From contig CP030887.1 of the NCBI GenBank assembly GCA_006969905.1, positions 496,001 through 560,000 of the forward strand: a stretch of 64,000 bases of DNA, read 5' to 3'. The position numbers and the translations under genes are program-made. Numbering within the stretch: position 1 is the stretch's first letter; each line of letters begins with the position of its first letter. Of this stretch, positions 8,939 to 16,634 are shown one piece after another. Origin of the DNA: Balneolaceae bacterium. Lineage in GTDB: Bacteria; Bacteroidota; Rhodothermia; Balneolales; Balneolaceae. A model generated the notes under the pieces. It made no database searches and was not told the DNA's origin. It was given only the letters and a program-made list of their open reading frames with translations.

Positions 8939-11539
8939 CTACTCCGTCTTCAACGAATTAACAGGATTAGCCAGTGATGCTTTAATTGAATGATAGCTTA
9001 CTGTAAGCATGGTAACTAGAAAACATGAAATAATTCCTATACCATAAATCCACCAATAAATCTGTATTCGATATTCGAAATCCTGCAGCCATGTGTTCAT
9101 AGCATAGGAAGCTATTGGTATGGATATTATACATGCCAGGAGTACTAACAGTCCAAAGTCTTTCGAAAGTAGTGCCCACAGATTAGTAACCGAAGCACCT
9201 AATACTTTTCGTATTCCTATTTCCTTAACCCTTTGAGTAACCATAAACGCGGACAATCCAAATAACCCAAGGCAACTAATCAGAATTGCAAGTCCGCTGA
9301 AAATAGTAGCAAGTACTCCGGTCTGCTCCTCAGCTTTAAATTTGGTGAGATACTGATTATCTGCAAAAGCATATTCGAAGGGATGTTCAGGCGCTACTTT
9401 AGAGAATATCTCCCGAATTTCAGGGATTGCATTACCCAAAGGTATATTAGGATTTACCCGAATAAATAAATATCTCATAGGAAATTCAGCTGGAAATAAC
9501 ATCAAAGGTTTGGGTTCATCAAAAGGAGAGCCCTTGATCATATCCCGAACTACTCCAATAATGGTAAATCGGTTATGCCCGTTAAATTCATATTTAGCTT
9601 CAATTTCCTGACCAATAGGATTTTCCAACCCCATTGCTTCTACAGCAGATTCACTAATTATTATGTTTGCAGACTCATCTCCTAACTCTCTTGAAAAATC
9701 TCTTCCTGTTGTTAATTCCCATTGAGTAGTTTTTCCATACTCGGGACTTACAAAAATAGTGTTGAAAGAAGTAGTTAACTCGCTGGATGCTCCCGGCAGT
9801 TTAAATCCGTCATTATTTCCTAGTGTAGTAGTAAGTGGATAGTTCGCCAATGCCATTTCTTGTACAACACCTGTGTTCTTCAATTCTGAGCGAAGTACAT
9901 CCAGACTTTGGTACAAAGTCCGGCTACCCGTCATAGTAATTAGTCCTTCTTTTTCATATCCAATTGGTCGGTTTTTGGCGTGTTGAATTTGTTGATGGAT
10001 AGTAATGGTACCGATAATCATTACAATTGAGATTGCAAATTGAAGAACCACCAACCCTTGACGAAATCGCTCACTTTTTTTGCCTTGTCTCAGTCTTCCT
10101 TTTAAAGCCTGAATTGGATTAAACGATGACAAAAATATTGCGGGATAACTTCCGGCGATTAAACCTACAGTCAAACTAAAGCCAAGGCTAACCAGCCAGA
10201 AAAGAGGGTTTGCCCACTGAAACATAATTTCTTTAGCTGCAACCGTATTGAATGTTGGGAGAAACAGATATACCAAAGATAATGAGATGATAAGTGCGCC
10301 AAACGTGTATAAAAAAGCTTCCGTCATGAACTGATTTATCACCTCACCGCGTGCTGAACCAATTGCTTTTCGAACACCTACTTCTTTTCCCCGACTTTGA
10401 AACTGAGACGTATTCAGATTCATAAAGTTGATACATGCGATGAATAGAATAAAAACTCCAATCAGACCATATAAACGAATGAACTGAACTTTTTTACTCG
10501 TAACCTGAACTCCATCTTCGAAGGTTGAATTCAGGTGCCAGTCCTTCATCGGAAGTAAGAACAGTTCCCTTGGATCGTCCTCCACATCCCGATAAGGTTT
10601 CATCAATTCTTTGATAGCCAGGGAAGCGTCTGATATAGAAACCTCTTCCTTAAGCTTGGCAAAAGCTTTCATATTGTAATTATTCCACGTATAAGGATTG
10701 TTCTCATTGTAGATAAGTGCCATTGATGCAAAAAAGTTGGCATCCCCGAAAGTGGAGTTCTCTGGTAAGTCTTCAAAAACTCCCTGTACGATTAAATCGG
10801 TTGTTCCATTAATTGAAACCGTTTTACCGATTGGATTCTCCTTTCCAAACACTTTTTGAGCGAACCGATCTGAGACTAAGATGTTGGCAGGATTTTCCAG
10901 AGCCTCTCGTGTTCCCTGTTTCATTTCCAGAGAAAGGATATGAGGAATATCTTTTTGAAAGAAATATCCCATTTCACGATAGGGTTCCTCTTTTACCACT
11001 AATAATTCGGTCTCTGGACGAAAGAAAGTCATAGCAATATGCTCGAAGTAATGACCGTAAGTTTCCTCCAATTCCACGCCAACTCCCCCTGTAAGCGAAC
11101 TATTAACCCGTATCCCATCAGGAGAAATATCTTTTCGCATCACCTGGACAATCCGGTCATAATGCTCATGATTTGTGTTATAGGAGTATTCATCATAAAT
11201 CCAGAGTGCGATAAAAATGGCAACGGTCATTCCCAGTGCCAACCCACCAATATTGATCAAAGAAAAAGTCTTGTTTTTAAGAAGTGTTCGGTAACTGATT
11301 TTGAGATTATGACTAAACATGACGGGATACATATTTGGAGTTGAAAAATTACGGATAGCGAACGGTCTCAGATAATTAAACACCTGATACCAGTAAAGAA
11401 GCTTTGCCCTGTTCTTTGATTTTTTTTGGATGTTGAAATAGAATGCCTCCTCTAAATCACCAAGCACTTCTTCCTGTAATTCCTGCTTCAGGAAAAAGGA
11501 TAGAAAACGAACGGCGTATTTGGGAGGCTGAGTACTCAT
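8939..11539 (-). CDS. MacB/FtsX-type ABC transporter permease with prefix domain
   Basis: This 866-residue protein starts with the small cytoplasmic 'permease prefix' domain (residues about 1-75, with QEEVLGDLEEAFY). Two MacB-periplasmic/FtsX units follow in tandem. Each unit has one helix before and three after a large periplasmic part, for example LINIGGLALGMTVAIFIALW near 105 and KEVGVRKAIGSARGEV near 395, repeated as KEIGIRKVLGASVTNLW near 780. No ATP-binding domain is present and no ABC ATPase is adjacent. Such permeases work with LolD/MacB-like ATPases and move lipids, peptides or drugs, or sense stress. It is paired with a PadR regulator 173 bp upstream on the same strand, a common association for this permease class. 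Confidence 0.88.
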   Translation of the reverse strand: MSTQPPKYAVRFLSFFLKQELQEEVLGDLEEAFYFNIQKKSKNRAKLLYWYQVFNYLRPFAIRNFSTPNMYPVMFSHNLKISYRTLLKNKTFSLINIGGLALGMTVAIFIALWIYDEYSYNTNHEHYDRIVQVMRKDISPDGIRVNSSLTGGVGVELEETYGHYFEHIAMTFFRPETELLVVKEEPYREMGYFFQKDIPHILSLEMKQGTREALENPANILVSDRFAQKVFGKENPIGKTVSINGTTDLIVQGVFEDLPENSTFGDANFFASMALIYNENNPYTWNNYNMKAFAKLKEEVSISDASLAIKELMKPYRDVEDDPRELFLLPMKDWHLNSTFEDGVQVTSKKVQFIRLYGLIGVFILFIACINFMNLNTSQFQSRGKEVGVRKAIGSARGEVINQFMTEAFLYTFGALIISLSLVYLFLPTFNTVAAKEIMFQWANPLFWLVSLGFSLTVGLIAGSYPAIFLSSFNPIQALKGRLRQGKKSERFRQGLVVLQFAISIVMIIGTITIHQQIQHAKNRPIGYEKEGLITMTGSRTLYQSLDVLRSELKNTGVVQEMALANYPLTTTLGNNDGFKLPGASSELTTSFNTIFVSPEYGKTTQWELTTGRDFSRELGDESANIIISESAVEAMGLENPIGQEIEAKYEFNGHNRFTIIGVVRDMIKGSPFDEPKPLMLFPAEFPMRYLFIRVNPNIPLGNAIPEIREIFSKVAPEHPFEYAFADNQYLTKFKAEEQTGVLATIFSGLAILISCLGLFGLSAFMVTQRVKEIGIRKVLGASVTNLWALLSKDFGLLVLLACIISIPIASYAMNTWLQDFEYRIQIYWWIYGIGIISCFLVTMLTVSYHSIKASLANPVNSLKTE

Positions 11540-11570
11540 TTATTAGACTCCTAATACCATGTTTGAAGTC

Positions 11571-11681
11571 ATTCCGCGGCGTATGCCCGGAATCCAGAGC
11601 TTTATTAAGAGTAAAATTTCAGTATTGTATAAAACTCGAGATTCCTGCCCTGTCTGCCTAACAGGCAGGCTTCGAAGGAAT
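11571..11681. repeat. Opposed REP-like pair between the PadR and permease genes
   Basis: The left unit (11571-11593, arms attccg/cggaat, preceded by gtc) and the right unit (11641-11681, arms attcct/aggaat, followed by gac) face each other as at 720-815. The right hairpin contains a second nested palindrome, ctgcct...aggcag. The pair sits in the middle of a probable operon, so it would be transcribed and could form stable RNA hairpins between the two genes. Confidence 0.7.
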
Positions 11682-11712
11682 GACGATGTGGTGGTATTAG
11701 TGAGTAAGTCAA

Positions 11713-12057
11713 TCATGATCCAATATTAAACTTCAGATCAGAAAAGGCAGGGAATTGGCTCCATAAAGAGAGTTTTATATCTCTTGAGTTTTTTAAAGCT
11801 CGCTCTCCAGCACCTGTGATTTCATAAATCCGCTTTCGGCGTCCTCCGCGTTCGGCTGTAGGCTCTCCCATTTCGGAAGTCAAAAAACCTTTTTCACCTA
11901 ATCGGTTCAAGGTTGAATGGACTGCTCCGATAGACACTGAGCGTTCGAGTTGGTTTTCAAATTCTTCTGCGATCTTAAAGGCGTATGCTTCCTCTCCTAG
12001 TATTCCTACAATCAGAAGTAAAGTCTCTTCAAAATCACCTAGTTTCGTTTCTTTCAT
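11713..12057 (-). CDS. PadR-family transcriptional regulator
   Basis: This 114-residue winged-helix protein of the PadR type has the block AFKIAEEFENQLERSVSIGAVHSTLNRLGEKGFLTSEMGEP, followed by RRKRIYEITGAGERAL. PadR proteins act as dimeric repressors, often of neighbouring transporters. It is the first gene of a unit whose second gene is the prefix-domain permease, so it probably controls that permease. The effector is unknown. The start is unambiguous because stops lie directly upstream. Confidence 0.9.
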   Translation of the reverse strand: MKETKLGDFEETLLLIVGILGEEAYAFKIAEEFENQLERSVSIGAVHSTLNRLGEKGFLTSEMGEPTAERGGRRKRIYEITGAGERALKNSRDIKLSLWSQFPAFSDLKFNIGS

Positions 12058-12087
12058 AGTTTTGTTACTAAATTGTAGAACAAATAT

Positions 12088-12112
12088 AGTAGAAAAATAT
12101 ATAACCTCTACT
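12088..12112. promoter_or_regulatory. Candidate PadR operator upstream of the PadR gene
   Basis: An imperfect dyad with arms agtaga (12088-12093) and tctact (12107-12112) lies 31-55 bp upstream of the regulator start, inside AT-rich promoter-like sequence. Autoregulation is usual for PadR proteins, but the motif is short and found by eye only. Confidence 0.3.
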
Positions 12113-12221
12113 TTTTAGAAAGAAATAAGTTTCAAGCTTGAAAAATTATTTCAATCCTACCTTTATTTCACTTTGATTTGCAGTAATAAACACATTACGT
12201 TCGGTTAAGCAATCAATTGGA

Positions 12222-13052
12222 ATGGAGCTTTTAAAAAAGGAAAAATATAGCAAACTCATTGAGCCCCTGAAAAAAGTGACGATAAACAATTTGTTCGCAC
12301 GGGCGGTAGTCGAACAAAGAGTATCGGGAAAGGTGTATGTGGATGACTGTTTAAATCCATCAACATATCATGTGGTCCATCCCTATGGGATGTCTCTACT
12401 TTTTGGAAACCATACTAATCATACATTTAACAAAACTTTTAAACAATATGCCTTAAATAGCAAGAAGCTTCGTTCAAGTTATGAATGGATGCAGGCTTTT
12501 CCCGAAAAATGGGATGATGTATTAAGTGATTTATTTGAGGATTGCAGCGTATCTTCTTCAAAGAATACTAATAACAATTTTGAGGGAGTAATTGAATTAA
12601 ATACGCGTGTAAATTTCCGGTTTAACACCCATAAATACAATGAGTTTAAACAGAATCTGCCCATTTTGGCTCATGCTATTGTCTGTACCGACCGAGATTT
12701 ATTTCATGCAATGAAAGGCAGTGTAATCCCCTCCAATTTTTGGGATAGTGCGGACGACTTTATAGCAGAAGGTGTGGGTTTTAGCCTGATAGCCGAAAAC
12801 CAATTGGCTTGTACGGCTTACTCCGCTTTTATTTTCGATTATATGCTGGAACTTGGTATGGAAACCATCCCCCGGTTTCGTGGAAAGGGATTTGCCAAGC
12901 ACACTTGCGCACGACTTATCGATTTCTGCCTGGAAAACAAGTATGAACCTGTTTGGGCATGCAGATTAGAAAACACAGGCTCCTTTCGATTGGCGCAGGC
13001 ACTTGGTTTTGAACCTACTGTCGAAATTCCTTATTACCGGTTATGTAACTAA
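12222..13052 (+). CDS. GNAT-family N-acetyltransferase
   Basis: This 276-residue protein resembles the GNAT_acetyltran family. The C-terminal acetyl-CoA fold carries GVGFSLIAENQLACTAYSA, then the pyrophosphate-loop-like RFRGKGFAKHTCARLIDFCLE, then the terminal strand NTGSFRLAQALGFEPTVEIPYYRL. The N-terminal half (about 1-140) is the weakly conserved partner domain. The acceptor substrate cannot be inferred. It is a single gene, with about 100 bp or more of non-coding sequence on each side. Confidence 0.82.
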   Translation: MELLKKEKYSKLIEPLKKVTINNLFARAVVEQRVSGKVYVDDCLNPSTYHVVHPYGMSLLFGNHTNHTFNKTFKQYALNSKKLRSSYEWMQAFPEKWDDVLSDLFEDCSVSSSKNTNNNFEGVIELNTRVNFRFNTHKYNEFKQNLPILAHAIVCTDRDLFHAMKGSVIPSNFWDSADDFIAEGVGFSLIAENQLACTAYSAFIFDYMLELGMETIPRFRGKGFAKHTCARLIDFCLENKYEPVWACRLENTGSFRLAQALGFEPTVEIPYYRLCN

Positions 13053-13163
13053 ACCAACAATTTGTATATCTAAGCTCAAACCCATTTCCCTCTTTTTTTG
13101 ATTTTTAGGATTAACGTATTACGTTCACTAAAAACGAATATGTTAATATTGCCAGAATAAAAA

Positions 13164-13715
13164 ATGATTGCTAACTCATTCAAAATAACGATCCATATGG
13201 TTGCAAGCCTGGATGGGTTCATTGCGAAAAAGAATGGAGATACTTCGTGGATGCAATCAACCGATCACTTCAAAAAAGGGGTTACTTTAACCGAAGAACT
13301 TATCGCGGATATTCTCAGCTCCATCGATTGTTATGTTATGGGTTCACATACCTACGAACATGCCCTTAAGTTAGGATGGCCATACGGAGATGTTCCTGTA
13401 ATCGTATTAACTCATCGGAACTTTGAACCTGAAAGAGAAAGTGTGCAGTTCTACTCAGGTGATCTTACCAAACTGGTAAATCATCAACTAAAGCCGAAGT
13501 ACACAAATGTATGGATGGTTGGAGGAGCTAAAACAACAAAAGAGTTTCTACAATTACAGCTTGCCGATGAATTAATCATATCTTTTATGCCCATCCTCCT
13601 GGGTGATGGATTACTATTCTTTGACTATATAGAGAAAGAACAAAAGCTGCATCTAAAAGATGTAGCTGCTTATAAGGATGGCATGGTGGAAATGAGTTAT
13701 GATATTTTAAAATGA
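13164..13715 (+). CDS. Dihydrofolate-reductase-family (RibD C-terminal-like) protein
   Basis: This 183-residue protein has the DHFR/RibD_C fold: MVASLDGFIAKKNGDTSWM at the N-terminus, YVMGSHTYEHALKLGWPYGDVPVIVLTHR in the middle, and VWMVGGAKTTKEFLQLQLADELIISFMPILLGDGLLFF at the NADPH-binding half. Proteins of this YwjB/YyaP group are stand-alone reductases of unknown substrate. The stop overlaps the ATG of the next gene (ATGA at 13712-13715), indicating a two-gene unit. Confidence 0.85.
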   Translation: MIANSFKITIHMVASLDGFIAKKNGDTSWMQSTDHFKKGVTLTEELIADILSSIDCYVMGSHTYEHALKLGWPYGDVPVIVLTHRNFEPERESVQFYSGDLTKLVNHQLKPKYTNVWMVGGAKTTKEFLQLQLADELIISFMPILLGDGLLFFDYIEKEQKLHLKDVAAYKDGMVEMSYDILK

Positions 13716-14286
13716 TCCCCGAAGTAGATAAATACCTGTTGGATGGTTGTATGCGTTACGGTGCAACGCCAAAGTGTAAAGTGAATGAAGGCAGGAGGAA
13801 CTGAAAACCCTCAGGATGATTGTTTTGGAAACCGGCCTTACCGAAGAATTAAAGTGGGGGACTCCTTGCTACACTTATAACAAAAAGAATGTACTAATGG
13901 TCAGTGCACTTAAAGATGCTGCCACCATTAGCTTTTTTAAAGGTACCCTACTCGAAAATCCTCACAACCTCCTCAAAAAACCAGGCCCAAACTCACAGTC
14001 TGCCCGGTATATGAAGTTTACCAGTGTGGATCAGGTTCTTGAGGTTGAACATTTTTTAAAGGAGTACATTCCTGAAGAACTTCAATCAAAGCTGGATGAA
14101 GACCCTGTATTCAAAAATGCCTTTGAGTCGCTGACTCCCGGAAGACAGCGGGGCTACATTATTTATTTTTCTCAGTCTAAAAAACCTGAAACCCGAATCA
14201 GCAGAATTGAAAAAAGCGTACCAAACATTTTGAATGGCATAGGCCTGCACGACAAATACACTTCGGCAAAAAGAAAGAAGCAGTAA
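13712..14286 (+). pseudogene. YdeI/OmpD-associated (DUF1801-type) protein gene with a frameshift
   Basis: The ATG at 13712 opens 30 codons (MIPEVDKYLLDGCMRYGATP, then KCKVNEGRRN) that fit the family N-terminus but stop at 13802-13804. The rest of the family sequence (QEELKTLRMIVLETGLTEELKWG onward, then LTPGRQRGYIIYFS, RIEKSVPNILNGIGLHDKY) continues in the next frame from about 13792 to 14286. The join needs one extra base near 13785-13791, so one base was lost or mis-assembled. If translation began instead at the internal ATG (13816), it would yield a 156-residue product lacking the conserved N-terminus. YdeI-like proteins are linked to stress and peptide resistance. No slippery motif is evident. 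Confidence 0.75.
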
Positions 14287-14288
14287 AC

Positions 14289-15014
14289 TTACCCCTGCGT
14301 TACCAGTGCTTTTCGGTAATTCTTTACCGTCTGCCTGGTTTCTTTAAGGAAACCTATAAGATAGGTGACTAAATGAACGGTCTTTCGCAATAAGAATGGA
14401 AATTCTTTCCTTTCGATATCAAGAATAAGAATGGTACGATATTCATCAGTGGCATTTACGGCAGAATGCAGGAAGGTTTGATCAAAAAGAAACATAGAAC
14501 CTTTCTGCCAGATGTGCTGAGTATCATCTACTTTAAAGTAGCACTTCTCACTTTCTTTCGGGGTTCTGAGCCCTATGTGGCATCTTACCAAGGCCCGGGA
14601 GGTTCCGTGATGCGGAGCTAAATTTGAATCCGGCGGTAAAATTGAAAAAAATGCATTGACAACACCGGGGCTTTTAGCTAAAAGCCGATGGACTGTGGGC
14701 GAAGCCAAATCACCGTTAATCTCACGATGCATGAGCATGAAGGGATAAATTTTCCAGTTTACCGCTGCTTCATTTCCTTTCTGCCCTCCCGCTCCTACTG
14801 TTGCTGTTTCTGAAAGGGTCGGGATTTTTTTAAAGTTGTCAAGTACAATGTCAGCGTCTTTATAAATCTCGTCGATATTTTCGATGTATTCTGAAATCCA
14901 GGGGAATTCCTCTATCACCTTATCTCCTTCTGCTATTGCACCTCGGTTTGGGAGGTAACGATTCATGAATGAATCTGTTGAATCAATGAACTTTCTGACG
15001 AACTTTATAGACAT
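14289..15014 (-). CDS. Aspartyl/asparaginyl beta-hydroxylase-like dioxygenase
   Basis: This 241-residue protein matches the Asp/Asn beta-hydroxylase (cupin-like 2-oxoglutarate dioxygenase) family. The first metal histidine lies in LAPHHGTSRALVRCHIGL (about residues 131-148) and the second in SMFLFDQTFLHSAVNATDEYRTILILD. Like AspH, it seems to use two histidines without the carboxylate ligand of most relatives. Homologues hydroxylate protein residues or lipid A acyl chains (LpxO); which applies is not visible. A hydrophobic stretch near residue 215 might anchor it to the membrane. It is convergent with the frameshifted YdeI-like gene, with a 2-bp gap. Confidence 0.83.
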   Translation of the reverse strand: MSIKFVRKFIDSTDSFMNRYLPNRGAIAEGDKVIEEFPWISEYIENIDEIYKDADIVLDNFKKIPTLSETATVGAGGQKGNEAAVNWKIYPFMLMHREINGDLASPTVHRLLAKSPGVVNAFFSILPPDSNLAPHHGTSRALVRCHIGLRTPKESEKCYFKVDDTQHIWQKGSMFLFDQTFLHSAVNATDEYRTILILDIERKEFPFLLRKTVHLVTYLIGFLKETRQTVKNYRKALVTQG

Positions 15015-15104
15015 CTGTGAAGAGAATTATATATGTGAATTTTAAGGGGGCAAATTTATCCAACTTTTAAGGCACTATCAAGAAAATACGGTTCCCGGTT
15101 GTGA

Positions 15105-16103
15105 TCAGTATTCAGCTTTGCAATGTTCTCTGAGCGTGCTTAACACCGTTAAAAAATCTTCCGGCAGTTCAGAAGCGAAGCTTACTTTTTCTCCAGTGGC
15201 AGGATGTTCAAACCCAAGTGTTTTAGCATGTAGAGCTTGTCGGCCCAGCCCGGTTATCAATTTATGAAACATCACTTTTCTAGCGCCGGTGTTTGGTCCG
15301 TAGCGAACGGAAGTACCACCATATGTTGTATCTCCAAATACATGATGCCCACTATGCGCCATGTGAACCCTGATCTGGTGAGTCCTTCCGGTTTCCAATT
15401 TCACTTCTACGAGGCTTAAGTAGTCAAAGTATTCGAGCACTTTGTAATGGGTTACCGCATGTTTTCCTCGTCCACCCTGCAGTACGGTCATCAATTTCCG
15501 ATCGTGCTTGGAACGTCCGATATCACCTTCAATCGTGCCCTCCTCAGCAGGTGTTCCCCATACAATCGCCCAATAGGTTCGGTCTACGTCTTTCTCTGCA
15601 AACTTAGCCGAGAGCTTGGCCAGCGTTTCGTCGTTCTTTGCAACAACCAATAACCCACTGGTGTCTTTATCCAATCGATGTACTATTCCCGGGCGAATGT
15701 TTTCGTCTTCATCTTCTCCAGCTAATTCATCTACGTGATGCATAAGTCCGTTTACTAACGTACCTGTCCAGTTGCCATAGGCCGGGTGCACTACCATCCC
15801 ACTTTCTTTATTGACTACAATAAGGTCATCGTCTTCGAAAACGATATTCAACTCCAGTTCTTCCGCTTTCGCTTCAGGAGGAGGAGCTATGGGGAGTTCA
15901 ATGTAAATTTCATCTCCGGGAAGCATTTTATAAGACGACTTCTCCTGCTTTCCATTCACCCATACATAGCCATCTTTTATTGCTTTCTGAACCTTATTTC
16001 TTGTAGCATTCTCCACAAATCCGGTGATGTACGCATCCAGTCGTATCGACTCCTGCTGTCCCTGCGGTACTTTGAATTCGTAGATTGTTTTTTCTTTCTC
16101 CAT
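15105..16103 (-). CDS. rluD: Pseudouridine synthase, RluD family
   Basis: This 332-residue protein has an N-terminal S4 RNA-binding domain (residues about 20-80, with VQKAIKDGYVWVNGKQEKSSYKM). The RluA-type catalytic core follows, containing GIVHRLDKDTSGLLVVAKND, whose aspartate is the nucleophile, and TGRTHQIRVHMAHSGHHVFGD. It converts uridines in 23S rRNA to pseudouridine. RluD (helix 69) is the closest match, but RluA-family members cannot be separated by eye with certainty. The gene reads away from the IVS-like element and recN. Confidence 0.9.
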   Translation of the reverse strand: MEKEKTIYEFKVPQGQQESIRLDAYITGFVENATRNKVQKAIKDGYVWVNGKQEKSSYKMLPGDEIYIELPIAPPPEAKAEELELNIVFEDDDLIVVNKESGMVVHPAYGNWTGTLVNGLMHHVDELAGEDEDENIRPGIVHRLDKDTSGLLVVAKNDETLAKLSAKFAEKDVDRTYWAIVWGTPAEEGTIEGDIGRSKHDRKLMTVLQGGRGKHAVTHYKVLEYFDYLSLVEVKLETGRTHQIRVHMAHSGHHVFGDTTYGGTSVRYGPNTGARKVMFHKLITGLGRQALHAKTLGFEHPATGEKVSFASELPEDFLTVLSTLREHCKAEY

Positions 16104-16148
16104 ATAAACAAGATAGGCAGATTGTAAGGACTTTGCTTCTTCCTCAAT

Positions 16149-16179
16149 AATTCAAAATTTAAAATTAAAGATTCAAAAT
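16149..16179. repeat. Left 31-bp inverted repeat of the IVS-like element
   Basis: AT-rich arm, exact reverse complement of 16602-16632. The match stops sharply at both edges. Confidence 0.9.
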
Positions 16180-16245
16180 TTGTAAGGAGCTGGATTTATT
16201 ATGGTCTTACTTAGATAATTAGAAATTAAAATCCCAAAAAAAAGT

Positions 16246-16599
16246 ATGGCTATAAAGAATAATCTGATTCAGGAAAAAAGCTTTGATTTTGCTTTATCTA
16301 TAATATCACTCTTTAAAAGATTACAGGAGGAAAGAGAATATATAATTTCTAAACAGATACTAAGATCAGCAACAAGTATTGGAGCAAATGTTGAGGAAGC
16401 AATAGCAGGTCAATCCAGAAAAGATTTTATAAATAAACTATCTATATCTTTAAAAGAAGCTCGAGAAACCAGATATTGGCTGAGATTACTACAGGAAAGT
16501 GAATTGACATCTATTGATGTTTCTGAATACCAAAAGGAAGCTCTGGAAATTGTAAATATTCTATCTGCTATTGTTAAGACTACCAAATCACGATCTTAA
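16246..16599 (+). CDS. Four helix bundle protein (S23/IVP family)
   Basis: This 117-residue protein has the TIGR02436-type four-helix bundle. Recognisable blocks are SFDFALSIISLFKRLQEERE, SKQILRSATSIGANVEEAIAG and DFINKLSISLKEARETRYWL, then a final helix ending SAIVKTTKSRS. The family is encoded by rRNA intervening sequences and by stand-alone genes, and is related to the Avd accessory protein of diversity-generating retroelements. It probably binds nucleic acid through basic faces. No reverse transcriptase is nearby. The whole gene lies inside the inverted repeat and probably moves with it. Confidence 0.9.
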   Translation: MAIKNNLIQEKSFDFALSIISLFKRLQEEREYIISKQILRSATSIGANVEEAIAGQSRKDFINKLSISLKEARETRYWLRLLQESELTSIDVSEYQKEALEIVNILSAIVKTTKSRS

Positions 16600-16601
16600 T
16601 G

Positions 16602-16632
16602 ATTTTGAATCTTTAATTTTAAATTTTGAATT
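16602..16632. repeat. Right 31-bp inverted repeat of the IVS-like element
   Basis: Exact reverse complement of 16149-16179. It ends two bases before the recN start codon, so it occupies the place where the recN leader and ribosome-binding region would be. Confidence 0.9.
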
Positions 16633-16634
16633 CA

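Noticed and set aside
16626-16634. TTG start for recN three codons upstream
   Set aside because: It lies inside the inverted repeat, and the conserved RecN N-terminus begins at the ATG at 16635.
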